In this document: positions 10,047 to 19,001 of the stretch, in pieces
Layout: every line of letters begins with the position of its first letter
Position numbering within the stretch: the stretch's first letter is position 1
Source: Pseudogracilibacillus sp037892545
GTDB taxonomy: Bacteria; Bacillota; Bacilli; Bacillales; Amphibacillaceae
Direction: 5' to 3'
NCBI RefSeq assembly: GCF_037892545.1
Contig: NZ_JBBKBG010000007.1
Span: 18,040-82,039, forward strand
Length of the DNA stretch: 64,000 bases
Notes under the pieces: model-generated
Seen by the model: the letters and a program-made list of their open reading frames with translations, nothing else
Told to the model about the DNA's origin: nothing
Databases searched by the model: none
Program-made: the position numbers and the translations under genes

Positions 10047-10343
10047 TTAGGAAACGCCCGCGTTTTCTAGCTCTAATACGTCCGCTTCTTCCCCTTTTTC
10101 TTCATATGTTTTTAATACAGCAGTCTGTATTTTTTCCCTCATCTTTGAATTGATAGGATGAGCAATATCTCTAAATTCTCCGTCTGCAGTACGTTTCGAC
10201 GGCATTGCAACAAACAACCCATTATTACCATCAATTACTCGTACATCATGTACAACAAACTCATCATCAAATGTAATTGAAGCAATTGCACGCATTTTTC
10301 CTTCCGTACTAACACGACGTAATCGGACATCTGTTACTTCCAA
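10047..10343 (-). CDS. spoVG: Regulator SpoVG
   Basis: The 98-aa protein begins MEVTDVRLRRVSTEGKMRAI and contains VVHDVRVIDGNNGLFVAMPS, the diagnostic core of SpoVG, a small nucleic-acid-binding regulator of septation and sporulation. It lies between purR and glmU. The yabJ gene that separates purR and spoVG in B. subtilis is absent here. Confidence 0.97.
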   Translation of the reverse strand: MEVTDVRLRRVSTEGKMRAIASITFDDEFVVHDVRVIDGNNGLFVAMPSKRTADGEFRDIAHPINSKMREKIQTAVLKTYEEKGEEADVLELENAGVS

Positions 10344-10455
10344 TTATTTCACCACCTTTTGCTCAAAAAAACTAGTATGTATATTATATTCTCTATATAA
10401 ATTAAAAATCCTGCCTATTTTCAAAATTATTTTAAAAATAAGCAAGATTTTTCTA

Positions 10456-11268
10456 CTATTCGTAAAAACTTCCCCGATGTACATCAATATGTTTCTTTCG
10501 ATAATCTACATTTGATACTTTTATAAGCGATGTATATTGATCGATCATGCGCTCATCTTCTTCATCTTCCGCTTCTGCAAACACACCGATACCGACAACC
10601 GTCGCTTTAAATTCTTCTAATAGGTTCATCATCCCAGATACCGTACCACCATTTTTCATAAAATCATCAATAATGAGTACATTTTTTCCTTCTTGTAAGT
10701 TCCGTTTCGGTAATACCATCGTTTGAATTTTTTGTGAACGACCCGAAACATAGTTAATACTTACGGAGGATCCTTCTGTCACACGCATGTTTCGACGAAT
10801 AATAACGACTGGTACTTGTAAGTAATCTGCTACCGCATATGCTAAAGGAATCCCTTTTGTTTCTACCGTGACAACTGCATCAATTTTTTCATGTTGAAAT
10901 GCTGAAACAAATGCTTGACCAATTTCCTTAATAATGGCTGGATTACCTAACAAATCACTCATATATAAATAACCACCAGGTAAAATACGAGAGGCATCTT
11001 GTAAGTCTTCACATACTTTATCAATAAATGAACTGCTCGCTTCTTTCGAAAATGCCGGGACATACTCTACCCCACCAGCAGCACCAGAAACTCTATGTAA
11101 TACACCTATTCCTTCGTATTGAAACATCTCATGGATCATATCTAAATCTTCACTAATCGATGATTTGGATGCATCAAATCGATCTGTAAAGTATGTTAAT
11201 TGTGTCAATGTTCTTGGATGATTTAAAAAATAATTTGTCAATCCGATTAATCGATCACTACGTTTCAT
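10456..11268 (-). CDS. purR: Purine operon repressor PurR
   Basis: The 270-aa repressor has an N-terminal winged helix (MKRSDRLIGLTNYFLNHPRTLTQL) and a C-terminal phosphoribosyltransferase-like domain with the PRPP-binding loop VLIIDDFMKNGGT near residue 200. PRPP binding relieves repression of purine genes. Inverted PurBox-like sequences lie just upstream (11281-11325), suggesting autoregulation. Confidence 0.97.
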   Translation of the reverse strand: MKRSDRLIGLTNYFLNHPRTLTQLTYFTDRFDASKSSISEDLDMIHEMFQYEGIGVLHRVSGAAGGVEYVPAFSKEASSSFIDKVCEDLQDASRILPGGYLYMSDLLGNPAIIKEIGQAFVSAFQHEKIDAVVTVETKGIPLAYAVADYLQVPVVIIRRNMRVTEGSSVSINYVSGRSQKIQTMVLPKRNLQEGKNVLIIDDFMKNGGTVSGMMNLLEEFKATVVGIGVFAEAEDEEDERMIDQYTSLIKVSNVDYRKKHIDVHRGSFYE

Positions 11269-11280
11269 ACAGTCACCCCA

Positions 11281-11325
11281 AAAGCCGAATATTTACTAAT
11301 AATATAGCACTTACATACGGTTTTC
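11281..11325. promoter_or_regulatory. Putative PurBox pair upstream of purR
   Basis: AAAGCCGAATATT at 11281-11293 resembles the PurBox consensus with its CCGAA core. A weaker inverted half, ACATACGGTTTTC at 11313-11325, faces it across 19 bp. This is close to the paired-box arrangement known for PurR-controlled promoters, but both boxes have mismatches. Confidence 0.4.
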
Positions 11326-11393
11326 ATCAAGTTAATGACGTTATGAACGATAAAAAAAGCCCTTTTCTAGCTCGTTTTTGAACAAATAAAGAA

Positions 11394-11436
11394 CAAATCC
11401 GAACAATACAAATACATGTATCATTCGGATTTTGGT
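11394..11436 (-). terminator. Possible terminator after the UPF0182 gene
   Basis: Arms AAATCCGAA..ATAC and their near-complement flank a loop of about 14 nt. On the minus strand it lies downstream of the UPF0182 stop and leads into a T-rich stretch. Confidence 0.55.
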
Positions 11437-11477
11437 AAATATGATAGAACAACTTCTCATATATATGTCATACTCAG

Positions 11478-14258
11478 TTATTCTACTGTCTGTAACCTTG
11501 CTTCGATTTGTTCCATAATTTCTCCTGCTTCAGCCCAGTTCCCATCTTGCATTGCTTTTTGATAATCATCAAACAAGGTACTTATTTCTTGTAATGTTTC
11601 ATCTGCATTCATTATTGGAGGTACTTCTTCAGATCCATCTTGCTCTTCGTTACTTTCATCTGAACCTTCCTCTACATCTTCGTCTAATGGTTCTTCTGGA
11701 ACATCTTCTGGTTTTACGCCTGATTCTACCAGTTTCAATATTTTCTCTACTGCCTTATCGAACGTTTCTTCCATCACGATATGGTCTTCATACGCCATAA
11801 TCACCTGTTTTACTTCTGGTAATGATGTTTCGTTCGATGATTCGATATATACCGGTTCTACATATAACACGGTATCTTCTATCGGGATGACGAGCAAGTT
11901 CCCTCGTATCACTTTTGAGCCACCTTGTGACCATAAATTTAATTGTTGTGAAATATAACTATCTTGGTTAATTCTGTTTTCAATTTGTTGTGGTCCATAT
12001 ACGTTTTTCTGTTTTGGGAAACGATAGACGAACATGTCGCCGTAATTTTCTCCGTCATTTCGGACACCCATCCAAGCTATCATGTTTTGGCGTTTTTTCG
12101 GTGTATATGGCATCATCAAAATAAATTCTTCCTTATCCTCTTCCGCCATTTTCATCGTAATATAGTATGGGTCCATTTCAATATCTTCATTGAAATATTT
12201 TTCTGTTGGAAATTCCCAATAATCTTCACGATTATAAAACACTTCTAAATTCGACATATGATAGGTTCCGTACATTTTTGCTTGAATTTTAAATAAATCT
12301 ACAGGATAACGGAAGTGTGCATGAACATCTTCTGGAATTTCCTCTGTAAATAAATCTGGGAACATTTTCGCATATGTTTGAACGAGTGGATCTTCTTCAT
12401 CCACCATATAAAAGTTCACTTCTCCAGAGTAAGCATCTACAACAGCCTTTACAGAGTTTCGAATATAGTTTTCCTTCCCATCATATGCTTCAGAATATGG
12501 ATAGCCGTCAGAACGAACATATCCATCAATAATCCATGCTAATGACCCATCTTCACGAACGATTATATATGGATCGTCATCATACGTGAAAAACGGCGCA
12601 ATTTCATTTACACGATCGATAATATTTCGATGTTTCAACAACTGACTTTCCTTCGTCAACTGATCAGAGAACAGTGTTCTAAATGAACCTTCTTTTATGG
12701 CAAATAATACTTTATTAATACCTTTTAATGGAATACCTAAATCCGCTTCATAACGATTTGTCGCATTTTCATCCCCTGTTGGATAGTCAAATTCATCTAC
12801 TTTCGAATTCGTAATAACAGAAGGATAGTCCTCTTCCCCAAAGTAAATTTGTGGCTGTGTTACTTCCAATGATCCTTCCACCGGAATATTTCGTAACATA
12901 TATTCAGGTTGACCCTGACCTGTTACTTTGTTTACGTGACTCATCGAAACCCCATATCCATGTGTATAACGTAAATTTTTGTTGACCCATGTTTTAGCCT
13001 GATCTGGTAAATCATTCGTACTTAATTCACGAGCCCCGATAAATACTTGCTCATACTCTCCATCCACCTCATAACGGTCGATATCCATATCATTAAACTG
13101 ATAATACGTTCTGAACGTTTGTAACTGATTATAAATATCCAACAGTGGTCTCGAATCATTTAAACGAACATTATGTAATGTTAAATCGTTTCGTTCCACC
13201 ATTTCTTCTGTTAACGTTGCATCTCCAGGGCTTTCCTTTTGCTCAATATCATCTAGCCCATATGCTGCACGTGTTAATTGTAAATTATGTTCTAAAAACG
13301 GTTCTTCACGAGAAAATTCATTCGGCGACACCATAAAGTTTTGAACTCCGAATGATGCTAATTGACCAAGTACGATAAAAATAACGTACATCAATATCGG
13401 CCGGATTGCTGACATAATTTTTCCTTTAAATAAAACTACCATCATCCATATAGCCGCAATGATAGCGACTGCTGCTAAAACATATGCTTTCGGTATGTTT
13501 ACAAATTTATCTGTAAAACTTAAACCGTGTACGACACTCTTTTGAAAAATATTTACTTGATCTGTAAGCAATGTATTATAACGGCCTAAATAATGAATAC
13601 CGGCTAATAATAATCCGAGAACACCAAATGTTGTTGCTAAATGAATTTGTGCGGAGCGACTGACTCGATACATATAAAAGACCGAATAAGCTGCGATTTG
13701 CACAATTAAGAAAAAGAAAAATAAATTAACGAGCGTATATAAAATAAACTCAATAAATGGCAGTTGGAACATGTAAAAAGAAACATCTTTTCCGAAATAA
13801 GGGTCGACCTCATTAAATGGTACAAAATACAAAAACTTTAACGCCTTTTCCCAGCCGACTCCTTTAACGATGACACTACCTATCACCCCTACAATCGCTG
13901 AGGCAATGATTATGAGGCTATACGCCATTTTTCCTTTCGCAATAAACGATGGCAATTGTACGGGAGTAAATTGCCTCAAAAAACTAAAGCGAATAAAATA
14001 AAATGTAAGAAATGATAAGATGAAAAATAAAATAAACCCGGCAACAGCTAGTAATACTTTACTGGATAATATCGTCATGAAAACTTGCGAAAAACCAATA
14101 GAATCAATCCAAATATAATCTGTAAACAACTGGAATCCAATCGTCACAACGATAAAAAGAACAAATATAATTGCTAGCCAAATGAGTGGCGTTTTTATTT
14201 TTTTAATATACGCTTCCATCTGTTCTGGTGAAATTGATTGATTTTGTCGTTTCAACAT
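11478..14258 (-). CDS. UPF0182 (COG1615) family large membrane protein
   Basis: The 926-aa protein has about seven transmembrane segments in the first 310 residues, followed by a large, probably extracytoplasmic domain and an acidic Glu/Ser-rich stretch near residues 850-885. This layout matches the uncharacterised UPF0182 family found in Actinobacteria and Firmicutes; no function is established. GGGGGGAG lies only 1 nt before the ATG at 14258, so translation may really start at the next codon, TTG at 14255. It occupies the interval where B. subtilis carries sspF and ispE. Confidence 0.88.
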   Translation of the reverse strand: MLKRQNQSISPEQMEAYIKKIKTPLIWLAIIFVLFIVVTIGFQLFTDYIWIDSIGFSQVFMTILSSKVLLAVAGFILFFILSFLTFYFIRFSFLRQFTPVQLPSFIAKGKMAYSLIIIASAIVGVIGSVIVKGVGWEKALKFLYFVPFNEVDPYFGKDVSFYMFQLPFIEFILYTLVNLFFFFLIVQIAAYSVFYMYRVSRSAQIHLATTFGVLGLLLAGIHYLGRYNTLLTDQVNIFQKSVVHGLSFTDKFVNIPKAYVLAAVAIIAAIWMMVVLFKGKIMSAIRPILMYVIFIVLGQLASFGVQNFMVSPNEFSREEPFLEHNLQLTRAAYGLDDIEQKESPGDATLTEEMVERNDLTLHNVRLNDSRPLLDIYNQLQTFRTYYQFNDMDIDRYEVDGEYEQVFIGARELSTNDLPDQAKTWVNKNLRYTHGYGVSMSHVNKVTGQGQPEYMLRNIPVEGSLEVTQPQIYFGEEDYPSVITNSKVDEFDYPTGDENATNRYEADLGIPLKGINKVLFAIKEGSFRTLFSDQLTKESQLLKHRNIIDRVNEIAPFFTYDDDPYIIVREDGSLAWIIDGYVRSDGYPYSEAYDGKENYIRNSVKAVVDAYSGEVNFYMVDEEDPLVQTYAKMFPDLFTEEIPEDVHAHFRYPVDLFKIQAKMYGTYHMSNLEVFYNREDYWEFPTEKYFNEDIEMDPYYITMKMAEEDKEEFILMMPYTPKKRQNMIAWMGVRNDGENYGDMFVYRFPKQKNVYGPQQIENRINQDSYISQQLNLWSQGGSKVIRGNLLVIPIEDTVLYVEPVYIESSNETSLPEVKQVIMAYEDHIVMEETFDKAVEKILKLVESGVKPEDVPEEPLDEDVEEGSDESNEEQDGSEEVPPIMNADETLQEISTLFDDYQKAMQDGNWAEAGEIMEQIEARLQTVE

Positions 14259-14399
14259 TCTCCCCCCTTAATTCTGTTTATATATATTTGTTGAAATAGT
14301 TTTCACACATCTATATAGATAAGTCTATCGTTTATCATAACAGACTTGACCGCTTTATTTCATGTATTTATTCATTTTTCTTACAATGTTTGTTTTTGG
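14259..14399. other. Intergenic region upstream of the UPF0182 gene
   Basis: AT-rich sequence separating the UPF0182 gene from the minisatellite. No convincing ORF or paired promoter hexamers for the minus strand were found. Confidence 0.5.
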
Positions 14400-14600
14400 T
14401 TCTTGCAACTTTGGGCTGGATTCTTGCAACTTTGGCCTGGATTCTTGCAACTTTGCCATATATTCTTGCAACTTCAGCATGTATTCTTGCAACTTTGGCA
14501 CGTATTCTTGCAACTTCGACCTATATTCTTGCAACTTTGGGCTGTATTCTTGCAACTTCCACACGGATTCTTGCAACTTTGCCCCATATTCTTGCAACTT
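14400..14600. repeat. Minisatellite: ten 21-bp repeats with an invariant TTCTTGCAACTT core
   Basis: The 12-mer TTCTTGCAACTT occurs at 14400, 14421, 14442, 14463, 14484, 14505, 14526, 14547, 14568 and 14589, with exactly 21 bp between starts and no mismatch in the core. The 9 bp between cores vary strongly (TGGGCTGGA, TGCCATATA, CAGCATGTA, CGACCTATA and others). All frames stay open by chance; on the minus strand the array reads as a KLQE-containing heptad repeat, but no ribosome-binding site supports translation. Its role is unknown. Confidence 0.97.
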
Positions 14601-14726
14601 CCTATTTCCATATTTGTACGTTACATTTGTTGAAGGAGCAAAAATTCATCAAGATAGAGGCATTTTTAATACCACGCTAAAAGCTATTTAGAAACTAAAA
14701 AAGAGTAGTACAACAATAGGGTTGTA

Positions 14727-14984
14727 CTACTCTGTTACTGCCTTACCTTTATCTTCTAAAAAATTAATTTCTACCGCTTCTGTCAACACATCCGCGTAGC
14801 TATAAGAGACTCGTTCAAATGCATTCTCTTCTTTATCAAGTTCTACTACGAAAACAGCCGGATACGTTTCAGATAAAACACCTGAACGACTTATTGTCTT
14901 ACGTCTACCACCATTTGCAGTTAGTTTTAACCGCTTGCCAATCTGACCTTCAAGACCTTTTTTAATTTCCATTATTGTTTTCAA
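14727..14984 (-). CDS. veg: Veg protein
   Basis: The 85-aa protein contains IGKRLKLTANGGRRKTISRS and SETYPAVFVVELD, closely matching Veg, a small cytoplasmic protein linked to biofilm formation and spore outgrowth. The best start is a TTG at 14984, five bases after AGGTGGAG, giving MKTIMEIKKG as in homologues; the ORF extends further upstream without a ribosome-binding site. It is driven by a strong promoter at 15009-15037. Confidence 0.93.
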   Translation of the reverse strand: MKTIMEIKKGLEGQIGKRLKLTANGGRRKTISRSGVLSETYPAVFVVELDKEENAFERVSYSYADVLTEAVEINFLEDKGKAVTE

Positions 14985-15008
14985 TAGGACTCCACCTCTC
15001 TGTGTATC

Positions 15009-15037
15009 ATTATAACACAATTAGGCATTATCGTCAA
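15009..15037 (-). promoter_or_regulatory. Strong sigma-A promoter of veg
   Basis: On the minus strand TTGACG (15037-15032) and TATAAT (15014-15009) are separated by 17 bp, close to consensus. The B. subtilis veg promoter is likewise known as very strong. Confidence 0.88.
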
Positions 15038-15119
15038 ATAAAGGTTTAATTATACCAATTTCCTATTTATAAAGTCAACTACTTAGACAATTTATTTTAT
15101 TTTTATTTTTAAAAAGGTA

Positions 15120-15995
15120 TTATGCACTATAAATCGTATTTGCTAGTCGTGCAAATTCTTCAATTGTTAAGGATTCTCCTCTTCTCGTCCCGTCTATATC
15201 TGCTTTTCGTAAAAATGCATCGATTTGCGCTTTATCCAATGTCCCTTTAAAGTACGTTTGTAAATTGTTCCGTAATGTTTTTCGACGATGTTTAAAGCTC
15301 GCTTGCACTAATGCAAAAAACTGATCTTCATCATGCACATGTACGAGAGGTTGGTCACGGCGTACTAATCGTAATACACTAGAAATAACATTCGGTTGTG
15401 GGATGAATACCGTTTTCGGTACATCCATCACAATACTAGCCTCCGTATAGTATTGAACCGCAATCGACAATGAGCCGTATGCCTTCGTATTAGGCTTAGC
15501 AGCCATCCGCTCCGCCACTTCTTTTTGTAACATAACATTCATGCTTTCAATCGATGTACGTTGTTGTAACACTCCCATTAAAATCGGTGTCGTAATATAA
15601 TATGGTAAATTAGCGACAATATGAACCGCCTGGTCTGGGCTAAAATGTTTTTCGATTATTTCCGTTAAATTTACTTGTAAAATATCTTGATTAATTACTT
15701 CTATATTATCATAAGCACTTAATGTATCTTCTAAAATAGGAATTAATCGCTGGTCGATTTCAAATGCCACAACATTTTTTGCACTAATAGCTAACTGCTC
15801 TGTTAACGAACCAATTCCTGGTCCAATTTCGATTACTCCACTCGTTTTATCAATATGTGCATATTCAATAATTTTGCGCAATATATTGCTATCAATTATA
15901 AAATTTTGCCCTAAACTTTTCTTAAAGGAGAAATCATATGTTTGTAAAATTTCCTTCGTTCTTTTCGGTGTTGCGATATAATCGTTTTTCGTCAT
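15120..15995 (-). CDS. rsmA: 16S rRNA dimethyladenosine transferase RsmA (KsgA)
   Basis: The 291-aa methyltransferase dimethylates two adjacent adenines near the 3' end of 16S rRNA. FSFKKSLGQNFIID, the SAM-binding VIEIGPGIGSLTE and the catalytic NLPYYITTPI motif are all visible. It follows rnmV with a 9-bp gap. The yabG gene that separates rsmA from veg in B. subtilis is not present. Confidence 0.98.
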   Translation of the reverse strand: MTKNDYIATPKRTKEILQTYDFSFKKSLGQNFIIDSNILRKIIEYAHIDKTSGVIEIGPGIGSLTEQLAISAKNVVAFEIDQRLIPILEDTLSAYDNIEVINQDILQVNLTEIIEKHFSPDQAVHIVANLPYYITTPILMGVLQQRTSIESMNVMLQKEVAERMAAKPNTKAYGSLSIAVQYYTEASIVMDVPKTVFIPQPNVISSVLRLVRRDQPLVHVHDEDQFFALVQASFKHRRKTLRNNLQTYFKGTLDKAQIDAFLRKADIDGTRRGESLTIEEFARLANTIYSA

Positions 15996-16004
15996 AGTAT
16001 CCCC

Positions 16005-16553
16005 CTATAATAGTATACGTTTCATTGCCTCATCTAATTCTTCTTTTTGAATATGAAACATATGTAATCGATATAATAATTGTTTTCCGTTCGTATATCC
16101 TATATGCAATAATTTTCCTATTTGTTCTCTACGCTCTTTTGCTCCGCTTCCGCCAATTAACCCGTAACGAATTAAATCTGCTTTCGTTATCGAAGATTCT
16201 ACAGTATCTTCGAGCTCATACACATGACGTAATGCTTTTTGAATGGCCGGAATGGAAGCATGTTCAATTCCGATGCTTTTGATCGAAGACTTTGCCTTTG
16301 CCTCTTCTCGTTGCAAAAATGCATGTTTGCATCCAGGCACAGCTTGATCGATGATATGACGTATTCTTTCTCCTGGATAATCAGGATCCGTAAATATAAT
16401 GACTCCTCTTTTTTCCTTCGCATGTGCAATGAGTGCTAATGTTTCCTCATTAATCGCCGAGCCATTCGTCTCTATCGTATCTGCATCCACAGCTAGTTTT
16501 ATTTTTGTCGTATCACTTTTTCCCTCCACGACGATTATTTCCTTTATCCTCAT
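16005..16553 (-). CDS. rnmV: Ribonuclease M5 (5S rRNA maturation)
   Basis: The 182-aa protein begins MRIKEIIVVEGKSDTTKIK, a Toprim domain with catalytic Glu (VVEGKSD) and the FTDPDYPGERIR acidic motif. The C-terminal region binds the 5S precursor with ribosomal protein L18. It is immediately upstream of rsmA, as in most Bacilli. Confidence 0.97.
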   Translation of the reverse strand: MRIKEIIVVEGKSDTTKIKLAVDADTIETNGSAINEETLALIAHAKEKRGVIIFTDPDYPGERIRHIIDQAVPGCKHAFLQREEAKAKSSIKSIGIEHASIPAIQKALRHVYELEDTVESSITKADLIRYGLIGGSGAKERREQIGKLLHIGYTNGKQLLYRLHMFHIQKEELDEAMKRILL

Positions 16554-16599
16554 AAAGCGCCTCTTTCTTATTTCATTCTTATTTCTATTATAATAGAAA

Positions 16600-16632
16600 A
16601 TGCTCTCGTCATGTTAATAATGACAAGAGCAT
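16600..16632 (-). terminator. Terminator after yabE
   Basis: Hairpin ATGCTCTTGTCAT..ATGACGAGAGCAT on the minus strand followed by TTTTC, directly downstream of the yabE stop. Confidence 0.85.
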
Positions 16633-16640
16633 ATTAAAAA

Positions 16641-17837
16641 TTAGTCTAAAATCTTCACTTTTACCGTACGACGGCCCCAATTATCAGCAGCATATGCTTC
16701 CGATTCTACTAAAACATCAATAATATTTCCTTTAATGGCGCCACCAGTATCTGCCGCAATTGCTTCTCCGTATCCTTCTACCCACACTCGTGAGCCTAAT
16801 GGGATCACATTCGGGTCAACAGCAATTACTTTAGGTGTCGGACTACCTCGTAAATCCATTCCAGTAGCAGAAATTCCTGAACATCCAGCACAATCAGCTC
16901 CATATGCCGTAGCTTCCATCGTTAATTCTTTTCCACCTGATGGTTCTTGTGAATTGGAAGTGGAGACTGTTTCAACTTCTTCTTTCGTTCCAATCGCAAC
17001 TTTCTTATTTTTCGGCTTTTGTACTACATTTTCTTCTAATAATGTGCGATCTACTTCTTCACCATTTTCATAGACGATTTCATACGTTCTTTCTACTTTA
17101 CCTTCTTCCCCTTCAGAAATCGTACGTGATTTGCCTTTTTCTAGTTCACTATCTTTCTCTTCATCTGTGTTGAAAGAAAGTGTTTCTGTTACTTCTTTCG
17201 TTTCTGTTTTCACTTTTGTTACCGTAACAGTCATGCCTTCTTTTAAATCTTTATCTAAAGCTGGTTCAATTTTATCTTGTTTATTATATGCTATATCTTC
17301 ATCTTGTAACAGCTCTTTTACCGTACTAGCAGTAGCCCATACATCTTCTTTGTCGCCACCATTATTTAAAGTAACTTTAAATGCTCGATCTATATCTATG
17401 AACATATCATCTTGTAAAACTGCCATATCATTATACGATACAACATCATGCTTTTTCACTTCAATGTTCTCTTCTTCTAGGAATTCTCCTACTGTTTCCG
17501 CAGTAGAATTGTATACTTCTTCTTCTCCATCTATATTTACAGTTACTTTATTCGCTGATTCCACTACAATTTCCATTCCGTCAACAACCTCTGTTGTTGC
17601 TTCATGTGATAATTCATCGTGTTGCTCAAAATCTACTCCAACGTCGTCAAGTAATTCTCCAACTGTATCAGAGGATGTTTTTACTTTTTGTACATCTCCG
17701 TCAGCCGCAATTACCACTTCTGCTTTTGCCTCATCCAGAAAAACCCATACTGAAAATAAAGCTACCACTACTGCCGTTAAAATCGAATATCCTACTTTCG
17801 TTTTAAGTGCACGTAATGGATTTAACAAATTTTGCAT
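16641..17837 (-). CDS. yabE: YabE: cell-wall protein with DUF348 repeats, G5 and 3D domains
   Basis: The 398-aa protein has a membrane anchor or signal at about residues 14-34 and three DUF348 (ubiquitin-like) repeats from about 38 to 210. A G5 domain around 205-285 and a C-terminal 3D domain from about 305 follow, the latter with the three aspartates in IAVDPNVIPLG, AADTGG and IDVLVES. Such Rpf/Sps-like proteins are probable murein lytic transglycosylases. It sits between tatD and rnmV as in B. subtilis. Confidence 0.95.
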   Translation of the reverse strand: MQNLLNPLRALKTKVGYSILTAVVVALFSVWVFLDEAKAEVVIAADGDVQKVKTSSDTVGELLDDVGVDFEQHDELSHEATTEVVDGMEIVVESANKVTVNIDGEEEVYNSTAETVGEFLEEENIEVKKHDVVSYNDMAVLQDDMFIDIDRAFKVTLNNGGDKEDVWATASTVKELLQDEDIAYNKQDKIEPALDKDLKEGMTVTVTKVKTETKEVTETLSFNTDEEKDSELEKGKSRTISEGEEGKVERTYEIVYENGEEVDRTLLEENVVQKPKNKKVAIGTKEEVETVSTSNSQEPSGGKELTMEATAYGADCAGCSGISATGMDLRGSPTPKVIAVDPNVIPLGSRVWVEGYGEAIAADTGGAIKGNIIDVLVESEAYAADNWGRRTVKVKILD

Positions 17838-18068
17838 TTTTTTTCCTCCTTAATTACGATACTCATTATAGAAACGATTCAAAATGTAGTCAAAATCAAT
17901 CTAGTAACAAAAACGTTACAATTCCATTACATGGAAACTCTATTTTCTGACTATTTTGAATGTAAGCGAATTTACGGCTTTTTCTTGTTTTCACGTTACT
18001 TTATCGTTATAACGTTGCAACAATTCCGTAACATTTGCCCGTTTTTATAAAGTATCGACGAAGGAAGA

Positions 18069-18836
18069 TTATTTTAAACGGAAAATTTTTAAGGCGTTTT
18101 CTGTCGTAATCCGGGAAATATCTTCCAAGGACATTTCTCGTAATCGTGCAATTTCTTCCGCAACAAGTTTTACATATGCAGGTTCATTTCGTTTTCCACG
18201 ATATGGATGTGGTGCTAAATAAGGTGCATCTGTTTCAATTAATAATCGATCTAATGGAACTACTTTCGCAACTTCTTTTACTTCTTTGGCATTCTTAAAT
18301 GTGACCGGCCCTGCCAATGAAATATAAAAATTCATCTCTAAACAGGCTTGTAATTCTTCTCTTGTCGCACTATAACAATGCATAATGCCGCCTACTTCCG
18401 CAGCGTTTTCCTCTTGTAAAATTTTTATAATATCTGCGGTCGCCTCACGATTATGAATAATAATTGGCATATGTACCTTTTTCGCTAAGCGAATTTGTTT
18501 ACGAAACACATCCGCTTGTACATCTTTTGGAGAAGTGTCCCAATAATAATCAAGTCCCATCTCACCTAATGCAACTACCTTTTCGTGTTTCGTTAGTTCT
18601 TCTAACCATTCCAAATGTGCTTCTTTATAATCAATCGCATCAACAGGATGCCAACCAACTGCCGCATAAATAAAATCATACGTTTCAGCAATTTCAATTG
18701 CTAAACGAATCGTTTCTTCATCAAATCCGACAACGACCATTTTTGTCACACCCGCTTCTAATGCACGGGCGATCGTTTCATCTCGATCTTCCAAAAATTG
18801 ATCTGCATTTAAATGAACATGTGTATCAAATAACAT
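18069..18836 (-). CDS. tatD: TatD-family metal-dependent deoxyribonuclease
   Basis: A 255-aa TIM-barrel hydrolase. The start MLFDTHVHLNADQF at 18836 follows a GGAGTG ribosome-binding site and provides the HxH metal ligands; further ligands lie in GEMGLDYYWD, IIHNREA and LIETDAPYLAPHP. It follows metS as yabD does in B. subtilis. Confidence 0.95.
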   Translation of the reverse strand: MLFDTHVHLNADQFLEDRDETIARALEAGVTKMVVVGFDEETIRLAIEIAETYDFIYAAVGWHPVDAIDYKEAHLEWLEELTKHEKVVALGEMGLDYYWDTSPKDVQADVFRKQIRLAKKVHMPIIIHNREATADIIKILQEENAAEVGGIMHCYSATREELQACLEMNFYISLAGPVTFKNAKEVKEVAKVVPLDRLLIETDAPYLAPHPYRGKRNEPAYVKLVAEEIARLREMSLEDISRITTENALKIFRLK

Positions 18837-18921
18837 TCTATGCACTCCTTTTTTTAATCTCATGGAACTATATTAGATAAATTCGTATATTTCTCCATCT
18901 ACTATCGACATTCATAGAAAG

Positions 18922-18988
18922 AAAAAAGGAAGGTGAGAATGGAATGATTCGCTAAGTTGTAGCATCATTTTCCATTCCCCCATCCTTT
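18922..18988 (-). terminator. Terminator after metS
   Basis: Long GC-rich hairpin (minus strand GGAAAGGATGGGGGAATGG paired with CCATTCTCACCTTCC) followed by six T, just downstream of the metS stop. Confidence 0.85.
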
Positions 18989-19001
18989 CCTCTATTTATT
19001 A

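Noticed and set aside
14346..14691. Overlapping ORFs on both strands across the minisatellite
   Set aside because: All result from a 21-bp (7-codon) repeat keeping frames open; no ribosome-binding sites were seen and codons in the core are invariant.
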